This document shows, piece after piece, positions 1-6,039 of a DNA stretch of 8,151 bases. The stretch's first letter is position 1; every line of letters starts with the position of its first letter. Origin of the DNA: Lachnospiraceae bacterium UBA1766 (GTDB taxonomy: Bacteria > Bacillota > Clostridia > Lachnospirales > Lachnospiraceae); the NCBI GenBank assembly GCA_002314715.1, contig DCGY01000052.1, positions 1 through 8,151 of the forward strand. The letters are read 5' to 3'. Under the pieces are notes generated by a model. The model was not told the origin of the DNA and made no database searches. It saw nothing but the letters and a program-made list of their open reading frames with translations. A program made the translations under genes and the position numbers.

Positions 1-23
1 TCTACCAACTGAGCTATCTGGGC
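1..23 (-). tRNA. tRNA gene, 5' part only (possibly tRNA-Phe)
   Basis: Read on the minus strand, the edge of the window gives a 7-nt acceptor strand GCCCAGA, then TA at tRNA positions 8-9, then the D-arm GCTC-AGTTGGTA-GA. This is the standard start of a class I tRNA. The anticodon lies outside the window, so the identity cannot be read. The acceptor resembles that of bacterial tRNA-Phe (GCCCGGA in E. coli), which is only a weak hint. The gene has its own consensus promoter about 55 nt upstream. Confidence 0.88.
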
Positions 24-78
24 CAGTAGACGAGAACTCCCATGACACTTTCGAATATTCTGCGTCACAACATTGATG

Positions 79-107
79 ATTATACATAGGAATTCTCTTA
101 CTGTCAA
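79..107 (-). promoter_or_regulatory. Consensus sigma-A promoter for the tRNA gene
   Basis: On the minus strand TTGACA (102-107) and TATAAT (79-84) are separated by exactly 17 bp, so both boxes match consensus perfectly. Transcription would start near 72 and run about 50 nt before the tRNA 5' end at 23, which implies a leader removed by RNase P. A fully consensus promoter is typical of stable RNA genes. It lies just after the four-gene minus-strand operon, so read-through from that operon could add transcripts. Confidence 0.85.
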
Positions 108-156
108 TACCTTTTTAAAAAAATTTTTTATACAAAAGAAAAAATAACAAAAAACC

Positions 157-1185
157 TTAATTGATCAGGGCTGCACCGCAGTTTTTGCAGTTGCCGATGG
201 TGCCCAAATAGTAGGTAGTTCCACAATATTGGCAAGCCATTGTCTGAGGGGTTCCGTTAATCTTGTAGGTAGATTCTCCCTTCGCCTGGCTCTCTTTATA
301 TTTCTTCGTATTGCCAAGAATTACCGCCAAGCCTGCTCCAAAGAATACACCGCCATGGATTAACAGGAATAAACATACAAACAGTTTTTCCGGCTCTACC
401 TTAATTCCGGTCTTGTTCAGATGCTGATAGAACTCTTGAAAGGAGGTGGTAATCGCATCCGCCACACCGGTACCATTGGCTCGGCTTAAATTAGTCTGTA
501 TTCGGTCTGCCAGATAATTTTCATCACTGGTTTTTGCCGTCTTGCCTAAATTATCACCCCACATGGATTCCCAACGAAATTCCTCAAAGCCGGTAGCATC
601 GTTTCTCTCTCCGAAGCTGTATAGAATCAGCAAATGATATTCATCACTAAACTTCACGACATACTCATTGTATGCAAAGGCTTCCAAGTCCGTATAATCC
701 GAAGCATACATTTCGTCGGTAAACTCTACGGCGGGAATAATGCCTGTCTTGTCGCGAAAATCCTCCAAAGCCGTTAGGAGTCGTTCCTCTTCCTGGAGTG
801 ACACATGATCCAATGTATCATAAATATACACGGTACGGTCTACATAAGAAGGTACCGTGGTTTTCTTGACTCCGAAGGAAAAAAAGGAAGCCAAAATCAC
901 CACAATGGCAATCAATTCGCATACTCCGGGCAACATGAAAATCGCTCCGAAAAAGTTTCCGCCGATTAATTGACCCTTGGTCATTTCCGCATGATAATTG
1001 CTGGAATCGGAATAAACAATTCTGGAATGTCCGTACTTGTCGTAAATTGCATAGGTATGACTGCCGTGAAACGGTGTGCTGGAAACGCGCACACTGCTTC
1101 CGCCGCTGCCTCCGTGTCCGGAAGAATGTCCTCCGCCATGATGTCCTCCACCGCTATGGCTACCGCCGCCTCCTGAATGTGGCAT
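157..1185 (-). CDS. Membrane protein with Gly/His-rich N-terminus, TPM-like region and C-terminal zinc ribbon
   Basis: A 342-aa protein whose function I do not recognise. Residues 4-31 are almost only Gly, Ser and His, with His at 3, 10, 15, 16, 20 and 24. A hydrophobic segment follows (about 78-104). Residues 115-260 form a soluble part resembling the TPM fold: an EEERL-type helix, then KTGI, then a LLILYSFG strand. A second hydrophobic segment lies at about 267-290. The tail has CQYC at 318-321 and CKNC at 333-336, a treble-clef or zinc-ribbon pattern. The middle region would face one side of the membrane, with both ends on the other. I chose the ATG at 1185 because AGGAG lies 7 nt upstream and the Gly-rich run starts there; an upstream in-frame start would run into the preceding gene. 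It is last in the operon, 13 nt after the DUF3810-like gene. I see no convincing hairpin terminator after it, only T-rich sequence. The TPM assignment is tentative. Confidence 0.8.
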   Translation of the reverse strand: MPHSGGGGSHSGGGHHGGGHSSGHGGSGGSSVRVSSTPFHGSHTYAIYDKYGHSRIVYSDSSNYHAEMTKGQLIGGNFFGAIFMLPGVCELIAIVVILASFFSFGVKKTTVPSYVDRTVYIYDTLDHVSLQEEERLLTALEDFRDKTGIIPAVEFTDEMYASDYTDLEAFAYNEYVVKFSDEYHLLILYSFGERNDATGFEEFRWESMWGDNLGKTAKTSDENYLADRIQTNLSRANGTGVADAITTSFQEFYQHLNKTGIKVEPEKLFVCLFLLIHGGVFFGAGLAVILGNTKKYKESQAKGESTYKINGTPQTMACQYCGTTYYLGTIGNCKNCGAALIN

Positions 1186-1192
1186 AATGAAT

Positions 1193-1197
1193 CTCCT
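1193..1197 (-). promoter_or_regulatory. Ribosome binding site overlapping the upstream gene's end
   Basis: AGGAG on the minus strand, 7 nt before the ATG at 1185. The purine tract GAGAGGAGA (1192-1200) overlaps the TGA stop (1199-1201) of the preceding gene, so the two genes are probably translationally coupled. This site decides the start of the zinc-ribbon protein. Confidence 0.75.
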
Positions 1198-1198
1198 C

Positions 1199-2362
1199 TC
1201 AATTTCCAATGAATCCATTTTCTTCGTAATAAGCCAGTAATAATTGGACAACCCGTCCATATCGTTTCATTCCGTCACTGACTCCGTTTAGCTTTAAGGA
1301 GGTCTCCACAAAGGTTTCTGCTGCCTTATCCACAATTTCTGTGCTGACAACCGCTTCCTCTTCGATACGCTCCCATTCTTCCTGTAATACAAAAACATAA
1401 TCCTTGGCCACTTGCTTTTCAACACCAAGAATCGAAATTCCCTGATCCGAAATCCGCTGCAAATCTTCCTCATTTAAATCAGCCAACTCATTGGACAGGT
1501 AACCCAATACGCCTAAATATCCTCCATACTGAAAAAAGACATTCTCCGAATTGGTACAAGCCAAAAAGCTGATAAAATTGGCCTCATCCTCCTGAATATA
1601 ACCCTTTAAATGGGCCAGCTCATGACACATAGTCTCCGGTTTATTGGTGATATACATGACACCGTTATAATTGGCCTCCATGGAAAAAGGAAAATAATAA
1701 CCGCACATATACTGCTGACACATAAAATCCGAGAAATACATACGCTTGGGACAAGGATAAAATCCGGACAGCCTTGGATAAGTGTCCCCCAGTCGAATCA
1801 TGGCCTGTCTGGCTGTCTGCTGCATTGCCGTTTCCCCTTCGGGATAAAGCACATAGCCCTTCTCATCCCGTTCCATTTCCTTGGAAAGGGTATTGCAGTT
1901 TTGGACTACCAAATTCCAAACCTGTACCAGCTCCTCAACAGAATATTTTTCTTTCTCATCGGGAAAATACATTTCTCCAAAGGTAGAACCATGGTACAGA
2001 ATAAAACAGTTCAGCGTCATTATCAAGGCTACGATCAAAAAAACATTTCCCAAAAAGGAATAAAAGCCCTTGGCCAGCCGATAAAACCGGCCTTCCTTCT
2101 TCTTTCGAAAAAGCATGATAACTGCACCGGGCAAAAAGAAAAGGGCCAATACCAACAGAACCAACCCGGCAATAATCAGCCATTCTCCCACAGAGAAGGG
2201 CGCCAGTCCGGTCAATCGTCCATAGGTATTTACCCAAATCGGAAAAATCCATAAAAGATAGGCGTCAGAAAAAGATTTGCTGTTCCAGGCAACCAGATTC
2301 AGCAAAATGATCCCCGCTATAAAGATCATATATCCTATCTGTTTCTTGGTGAAATGCTTCAT
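1199..2362 (-). CDS. DUF3810-like membrane zinc metallopeptidase
   Basis: A 387-aa protein with three N-terminal membrane segments (about 9-25, 58-85 and 102-123) and a long soluble domain. That domain carries HELAH at 247-251, a HExxH zincin motif with H247 and H251 as likely zinc ligands and E248 as catalytic base. The sequence EDEAN follows at 258-262, and its E260 or E258 is the probable third ligand. TM segments followed by a CHELAHLKG motif and an E-D-E-A-N stretch fit the DUF3810 family, whose substrate is not known to me. Several Cys residues (204, 215, 220, 246, 269) surround the active-site half. The gene begins 24 nt after the SseB-like gene; GGAAAAGG abuts its ATG, so the ribosome site is weak and coupling is likely. 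It is followed 13 nt later by the zinc-ribbon membrane protein. Peptidase activity is inferred from the motif. Confidence 0.85.
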   Translation of the reverse strand: MKHFTKKQIGYMIFIAGIILLNLVAWNSKSFSDAYLLWIFPIWVNTYGRLTGLAPFSVGEWLIIAGLVLLVLALFFLPGAVIMLFRKKKEGRFYRLAKGFYSFLGNVFLIVALIMTLNCFILYHGSTFGEMYFPDEKEKYSVEELVQVWNLVVQNCNTLSKEMERDEKGYVLYPEGETAMQQTARQAMIRLGDTYPRLSGFYPCPKRMYFSDFMCQQYMCGYYFPFSMEANYNGVMYITNKPETMCHELAHLKGYIQEDEANFISFLACTNSENVFFQYGGYLGVLGYLSNELADLNEEDLQRISDQGISILGVEKQVAKDYVFVLQEEWERIEEEAVVSTEIVDKAAETFVETSLKLNGVSDGMKRYGRVVQLLLAYYEENGFIGN

Positions 2363-2386
2363 CCTTTTCCACGCCCTTTTTTGCTT

Positions 2387-3226
2387 CTACTTCTTTAAAT
2401 ACTTTGCAATCATCTGCGGAATTTCATCTCTCATAACGGGGAGAGAAAAACCGGTAGGATTTACTACAATGCCGGCACATTCTTCCGGACAGAACTTGAG
2501 AACTTCCTTGAAGGGAATAAAAAGTACACGAGGTTCTTTTCCGCGACTGAATGCATTCACTGCACCGGGATCGCTAAAGAAGGACATGTATGTTTTGTCC
2601 CCGTTCTTGGAATAAGGCATCTGACTCTGGCGAAGAGAGAAGTCCTCATCCTTTTTGGTACCTTCCGGAGGAATCACGGGTAAAAGCAGAGTAGCGTTTA
2701 CAAGGCTGGCATAATACTCGTCCTTTAACTCTGCAAGCTTTTCATAGTTGGGATTCTCAGGATCTCTGCGAAGCTCCTGTGCAAAGTAAATACCGTTTAA
2801 CTGAAGCTTAATCATAGGCATTACTTCTTCGGTAATTGCATCCGTGAAATCCTTGGGAAGAATCTCCTTCAGTTCAATCGTCTCCATTTGTGCACCTGCA
2901 CCCTGGAAGCCTACCGCATTTACGCCCAGCTGGCGAACCATGGACATAAACTGCTTTACCTGGCTGATTTCCACACGCATCATTTCATTGTCCTTGTTGG
3001 GTACGAACATCTCTTTCATTCCCAACTCATTTACGGAAACCTTCATTTTTTCTTTTGCGTACTCCTGCATTGCAGCTTCCGCGTCTTCCTTGGTCTCGTA
3101 GATTAATACACGATCGAAGAAATCTACCTGTTCGCACTCAACGAAAGGAAGTCTTGTGAAGGCACAAAACAAGGTATATGCCTTTTCCATACTGTTAATT
3201 TTGTCAATTGTCTCTTTGTTTGCCAT
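2387..3226 (-). CDS. SseB-like protein, possibly two tandem SseB-type units
   Basis: A 279-aa, probably cytosolic protein with no signal peptide or membrane segment. The C-terminal half (about 178-275) has the SseB N-terminal-domain pattern: a LLLPVIPP strand, a YMSFFSDPGA segment, RVLFIPFKEVL, then GIVVNPTGFSLPV (252-264) and a closing helix. SseB was named in E. coli for enhanced serine sensitivity on overexpression; its biochemical role is not settled. The N-terminal half has a similar order (VLIYETKEDAEAAM at 40-53, FMSMVRQLGVNAVGFQG at 93-109), so it may be a diverged copy. I chose the ATG at 3226 because GGAG is centred 8 nt upstream. A TTG at 3262 would add 12 residues but lies inside the transporter gene and lacks a good site. 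The gene is second in the operon, 22 nt after the transporter. Confidence 0.82.
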   Translation of the reverse strand: MANKETIDKINSMEKAYTLFCAFTRLPFVECEQVDFFDRVLIYETKEDAEAAMQEYAKEKMKVSVNELGMKEMFVPNKDNEMMRVEISQVKQFMSMVRQLGVNAVGFQGAGAQMETIELKEILPKDFTDAITEEVMPMIKLQLNGIYFAQELRRDPENPNYEKLAELKDEYYASLVNATLLLPVIPPEGTKKDEDFSLRQSQMPYSKNGDKTYMSFFSDPGAVNAFSRGKEPRVLFIPFKEVLKFCPEECAGIVVNPTGFSLPVMRDEIPQMIAKYLKK

Positions 3227-3234
3227 AATTTTTT

Positions 3235-3238
3235 CTCC
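3235..3238 (-). promoter_or_regulatory. Ribosome binding site fixing the SseB-like start
   Basis: GGAG on the minus strand, 8 nt before the ATG at 3226, in the gap after the transporter stop codon (3249-3251). It supports the ATG over an in-frame TTG farther upstream at 3262. Confidence 0.65.
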
Positions 3239-3248
3239 AATTTTTATT

Positions 3249-4586
3249 TTATACGTAACCAAATACGGAAGATAACAAAATAATCAACATACAAACCGGT
3301 ACAATATATTTGATTACAATCGAATACATCTTCTTAGACTTAAAGGTACCGGATGTCTCAACCTCATCAATAATTACCTGAGGCTTAATAATAAATCCTA
3401 CCAGAATCGCCATCAAAAGCGCTACTATAGGCATCATAATGTTATTGCTGATAAAGTCAAAGAAATCCAAAAACGGCATGCCCAGAAGAAGAACATTGCT
3501 CCAGATTCCGTTTCCGAGAGAAGAAGGAATTGCCATGAGGAATGCTACAAACATGACAGCAAAACATACAACCTGTCTCTTTATATGGAACTTATCTACA
3601 AAGATGGATACAATGGCTTCCATCAAAGAAATTGCGGAGGTAAGGGCCGCAAATAAAACCAATACGAAGAAAACCAATCCCAAAATACGTCCGCCCGCAA
3701 AGGAATCAAATACATTGGGCAACGTTATAAACATCAGAGTAGGACCTGCTTGTAAGCTCTCATTGTTTCCGCCGGAAAAAGCAAAGACAGCGGGAATAAT
3801 CATCATACCGGAAAGAAATGCAATGGCGGTATCGAAAATTTCAATATAGCGGATGGAACCTTCCAAATCATCATCCTTGGGTGTGTAAGAACCGTAGGTA
3901 ATCATGATACCCATTGCCAAAGACATGGAGTAGAACAACTGTCCCATAGCCGCTACCACGGTTTTTAGAGAGAAGTTTTTAAACTCCGGTTTTACATAAT
4001 AAATCAAACCGTCCATTGCCCCGGGAATCGTCAGACAATAAATTGCCAGGCCGATGGACATAATTACCAAAAGGGGCATCATGGTTTTACTTACTCGCTC
4101 TACACCCTTTTCCACACCAAACAAAACAACCAAAGAAGTAATCATCAGGAAAATCGCTAAATACACAATCGGCTCTACCGGTGCACTGATAAATCCTCCG
4201 AAGAAGCCGTCCTGGGTGGCTTCATGTCCCTGATTGGTAGCGTACACCGCAAGGAACTTAATAACCCATCCGCCGATGACACAATAATACGGGAAAATGA
4301 TTATCGGTACCAGCGCCTCCAGATAACCCAGGAAAGCAAATCGCTTATCCAACATCTTATAAGCCTCAATTACACTTTTGCCGGTTTTACGACCGATGGC
4401 AATCTGTGTAATCATCAAAGCAAAACCGAAGGTTACCGCCAAAATCAAATATACCAGAAGGAAAATACCTCCGCCGTACTTCGCCGCCAAATATGGAAAT
4501 CTCCAGATATTACCCAAACCGACCGCAGACCCTGCTGCCGCCAGAATGAATCCCAGTTTACTGGTAAAACTGCTTTTTTTCTCCAT
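3249..4586 (-). CDS. Sodium-dependent transporter, NSS/SNF family
   Basis: A 445-aa integral membrane protein, predicted to import an amino acid or similar solute with Na+ using the LeuT fold. The family signature is clear in TM1: GSAVGLGNIWRFPY (19-32), then KYGGG (36-40). TM6 reads GQLFYSMSLAMGIMITYGSY (215-234), matching the broken substrate-site helix of LeuT-type carriers. TM8 has FAALTSAIS (312-320), where A313, T316 and S317 line up with Na2-site residues of LeuT. I count about 11 membrane segments: 10-35, 41-65, 90-115, 139-158, 168-190, 208-232, 251-270, 298-327, 336-355, 375-400 and 424-444. This agrees with the shorter bacterial NSS proteins that lack TM12. The substrate cannot be told from sequence; serine or aromatic amino acids are guesses. 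It is the first gene of a four-gene operon with its own promoter (4647-4675). The start has a G-rich site (GGGGG) about 8 nt upstream. Confidence 0.95.
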   Translation of the reverse strand: MEKKSSFTSKLGFILAAAGSAVGLGNIWRFPYLAAKYGGGIFLLVYLILAVTFGFALMITQIAIGRKTGKSVIEAYKMLDKRFAFLGYLEALVPIIIFPYYCVIGGWVIKFLAVYATNQGHEATQDGFFGGFISAPVEPIVYLAIFLMITSLVVLFGVEKGVERVSKTMMPLLVIMSIGLAIYCLTIPGAMDGLIYYVKPEFKNFSLKTVVAAMGQLFYSMSLAMGIMITYGSYTPKDDDLEGSIRYIEIFDTAIAFLSGMMIIPAVFAFSGGNNESLQAGPTLMFITLPNVFDSFAGGRILGLVFFVLVLFAALTSAISLMEAIVSIFVDKFHIKRQVVCFAVMFVAFLMAIPSSLGNGIWSNVLLLGMPFLDFFDFISNNIMMPIVALLMAILVGFIIKPQVIIDEVETSGTFKSKKMYSIVIKYIVPVCMLIILLSSVFGYV

Positions 4587-4646
4587 TCTCTATTCCCCCA
4601 TAATTTTTTTCAATCCATTTTTTCGGAATCACAAAAACCAATTCCT

Positions 4647-4675
4647 ATTTTACCACAAAAAAAGGCCTTTCACAA
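4647..4675 (-). promoter_or_regulatory. Promoter of the four-gene transporter operon
   Basis: On the minus strand TTGTGA (4670-4675, four of six consensus bases) is followed after 17 bp by TAAAAT (4647-4652, five of six). TGG just before the -10 box gives an extended -10. Transcription would start near 4640, leaving a leader of about 54 nt before the transporter ATG at 4586. That is too short for most known riboswitches, and I see no strong hairpin in it. It diverges from the channel promoter; the two -35 boxes are 30 bp apart. Confidence 0.72.
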
Positions 4676-4705
4676 TAAAAACCTCTCATAGCCCCCTTCG
4701 TCCGG

Positions 4706-4734
4706 TTGACAATCTATTTTTTAGAGAATAGACT
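4706..4734 (+). promoter_or_regulatory. Promoter of the potassium channel gene
   Basis: TTGACA (4706-4711) is a perfect -35 box. After a 17-bp spacer comes TAGACT (4729-4734), four of six -10 bases. Transcription would start near 4741, about 30 nt before the chosen TTG start at 4772. The promoter lies back to back with that of the transporter operon, so one regulator bound at 4676-4705 could act on both; I see no clear operator palindrome there. Confidence 0.7.
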
Positions 4735-4756
4735 AGATTTATGGAATTCCACAAAA

Positions 4757-4763
4757 AGTGAGG
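4757..4763 (+). promoter_or_regulatory. Ribosome binding site for the channel's TTG start
   Basis: AGTGAGG ends 8 nt before the TTG at 4772. It lies downstream of the promoter at 4706-4734, whereas the farther in-frame TTG at 4706 forms part of the -35 box and would not be transcribed. This supports a TTG start and a 394-aa protein. Confidence 0.6.
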
Positions 4764-4771
4764 TATTCGAC

Positions 4772-5956
4772 TTGAAAAGCAAAAAGAAAGACGCTTCCTT
4801 GAAAAAAAGAATTTTCGAAATCATTCAAATTGGTAACAAGTCCGACTTTATCAGTTTGCTATTTGATATTTTTATTGTAGCGGTTATTCTCCTGAATATC
4901 CTCATTACATTCGTACTGACCTTTGATGAATTCAGCCCCTATAAGAGATTTTTGGAAACTCTGGAATTTATTACCATTGTTATATTTACTCTGGAATATA
5001 TTCTTCGAATTTGGACCGCCAAATACCTGTATCCGGACAAGAAACCGCAAAAAGCCGTATTGGCTTTTCTGTTTTCCTTTTATGGCATCGTGGATTTACT
5101 GACAATTTTGCCTTACTTCCTGCCCTTCGTGTTCCCCAGCGGAATCGTGGCTTTCCGAATGTTTCGCGTGGTTCGAATCCTGCATCTGTTTAAGATTAAT
5201 TCCAACTACGATGCCTTCAATGTCATTACGGACGTCCTTAAGGAAAAAAAGAACCAGTTGGTTTCTTCCATTTTCCTGATTTTAATTCTGATGCTTGCAT
5301 CCTCTCTTTGTATGTACAGCCTGGAGCATGAAGCCCAGCCTGAGAACTTCTCCAATGCCTTCTCCGGAATCTGGTGGTCCATGTCCACTTTGCTGACCGT
5401 GGGCTACGGCGATATTTATCCCATTACCACATTGGGCAAATTAATGGCTATCTTCATCGCTTTTCTGGGCGTCGGTGTGGTGGCTATCCCAACAGGTATT
5501 ATTTCCGCAGGCTTCGTAGAATATTACACCAAAATTAAAGTTGGTACTCTGGAAACCAGAGATGCTTCTCTTATTTCGCTTGCAATGCCCAAAGGACATC
5601 CCTATATCGGCAAAACCATACGGGACATAGAACTTCCTCGGGGATTGTATCCTGCCGTATTGATAAAAGGCAGTGATGTTCTGATTCCTTATCCCACCGT
5701 GGAAATCGGTGAAAACGATTGTCTTCTTTTGGGTTCCGAAGGAAATATTGCCACGGATTGCCGATTAGAAGAAATCGCATTGAAAAAAGGCCATCCTTGG
5801 ATTGGCCTTCGCATCAAAGAGCTGGATATTTCCAGACGTTGCTTTATCATCATGATACAAAGAAAGGGGCAGAATATCCGCCCCCAGTCTGATTTCCTTT
5901 TGCAGGAAAATGATGTTGTTATGATTTTGGAAAAGAAGTTCTTCCCTAAAAAATAA
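4772..5956 (+). CDS. Six-TM voltage-gated-type K+ channel with tandem RCK_C-like domains
   Basis: A 394-aa potassium channel subunit, expected to form a tetramer in the cell membrane. Membrane segments S1-S6 are at about 27-50, 61-82, 95-120, 124-141, 162-184 and 220-247. The selectivity filter TVGYGD is at 209-214, after the pore helix FSGIWWSMSTLL. S4 has a basic residue every third position: R129, R132, R135, H138, K141. Acidic partners are E75 in S2 and D108 in S3. After S6 the chain lacks a Rossmann GxGxxG motif. It carries two units of similar layout (about 265-321 and 332-388), each with KGHPxIG, an I-x-E/D-L-x-R turn, and a final EN-D-x-hydrophobic strand. These resemble TrkA_C/RCK_C, a ligand-binding fold that binds cyclic di-AMP in some K+ transporters; ligand binding here is inferred. 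Start choice: the TTG at 4772 has AGTGAGG 8 nt upstream, while the longer reading from 4706 begins inside the promoter. The gene is divergent from the transporter operon. Confidence 0.93.
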   Translation: MKSKKKDASLKKRIFEIIQIGNKSDFISLLFDIFIVAVILLNILITFVLTFDEFSPYKRFLETLEFITIVIFTLEYILRIWTAKYLYPDKKPQKAVLAFLFSFYGIVDLLTILPYFLPFVFPSGIVAFRMFRVVRILHLFKINSNYDAFNVITDVLKEKKNQLVSSIFLILILMLASSLCMYSLEHEAQPENFSNAFSGIWWSMSTLLTVGYGDIYPITTLGKLMAIFIAFLGVGVVAIPTGIISAGFVEYYTKIKVGTLETRDASLISLAMPKGHPYIGKTIRDIELPRGLYPAVLIKGSDVLIPYPTVEIGENDCLLLGSEGNIATDCRLEEIALKKGHPWIGLRIKELDISRRCFIIMIQRKGQNIRPQSDFLLQENDVVMILEKKFFPKK

Positions 5957-5988
5957 TTTTTGATAAAGCATTTCGAACGAACAGAAGC

Positions 5989-6039
5989 TGACAGGACTTA
6001 TGGGATTAGTATTTCATAATATGTCCTGTCACTTTTTTT
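5989..6039 (+). terminator. Rho-independent terminator of the channel gene
   Basis: TGACAGGAC (5989-5997) pairs with GTCCTGTCA (6023-6031), and TTATG (5998-6002) pairs with CATAA (6015-6019) with a three-base bulge. C and then seven T follow at 6033-6039. The T-run is on the plus strand, so it serves the channel gene ending at 5956. The right arm is also coding sequence for the end of the converging aldo/keto reductase, whose TAA is in the loop (6006-6008). The minus strand has no strong T-run directly after the stem, so I see no clear terminator for that gene. Confidence 0.8.

Noticed and set aside
108..156. Terminator of the four-gene operon.
   Set aside because: The stretch is only A/T runs without a GC-bearing hairpin next to a T-tract, so it does not qualify.
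1610..2254. A 214-codon plus-strand frame antisense to the DUF3810-like gene.
   Set aside because: It mirrors a well-supported minus-strand gene with HExxH motif and TM segments, and has no recognisable domain or ribosome site.
4587..4640. Riboswitch in the leader of the transporter operon.
   Set aside because: The leader is about 54 nt with no strong stem-loop or known aptamer motif.
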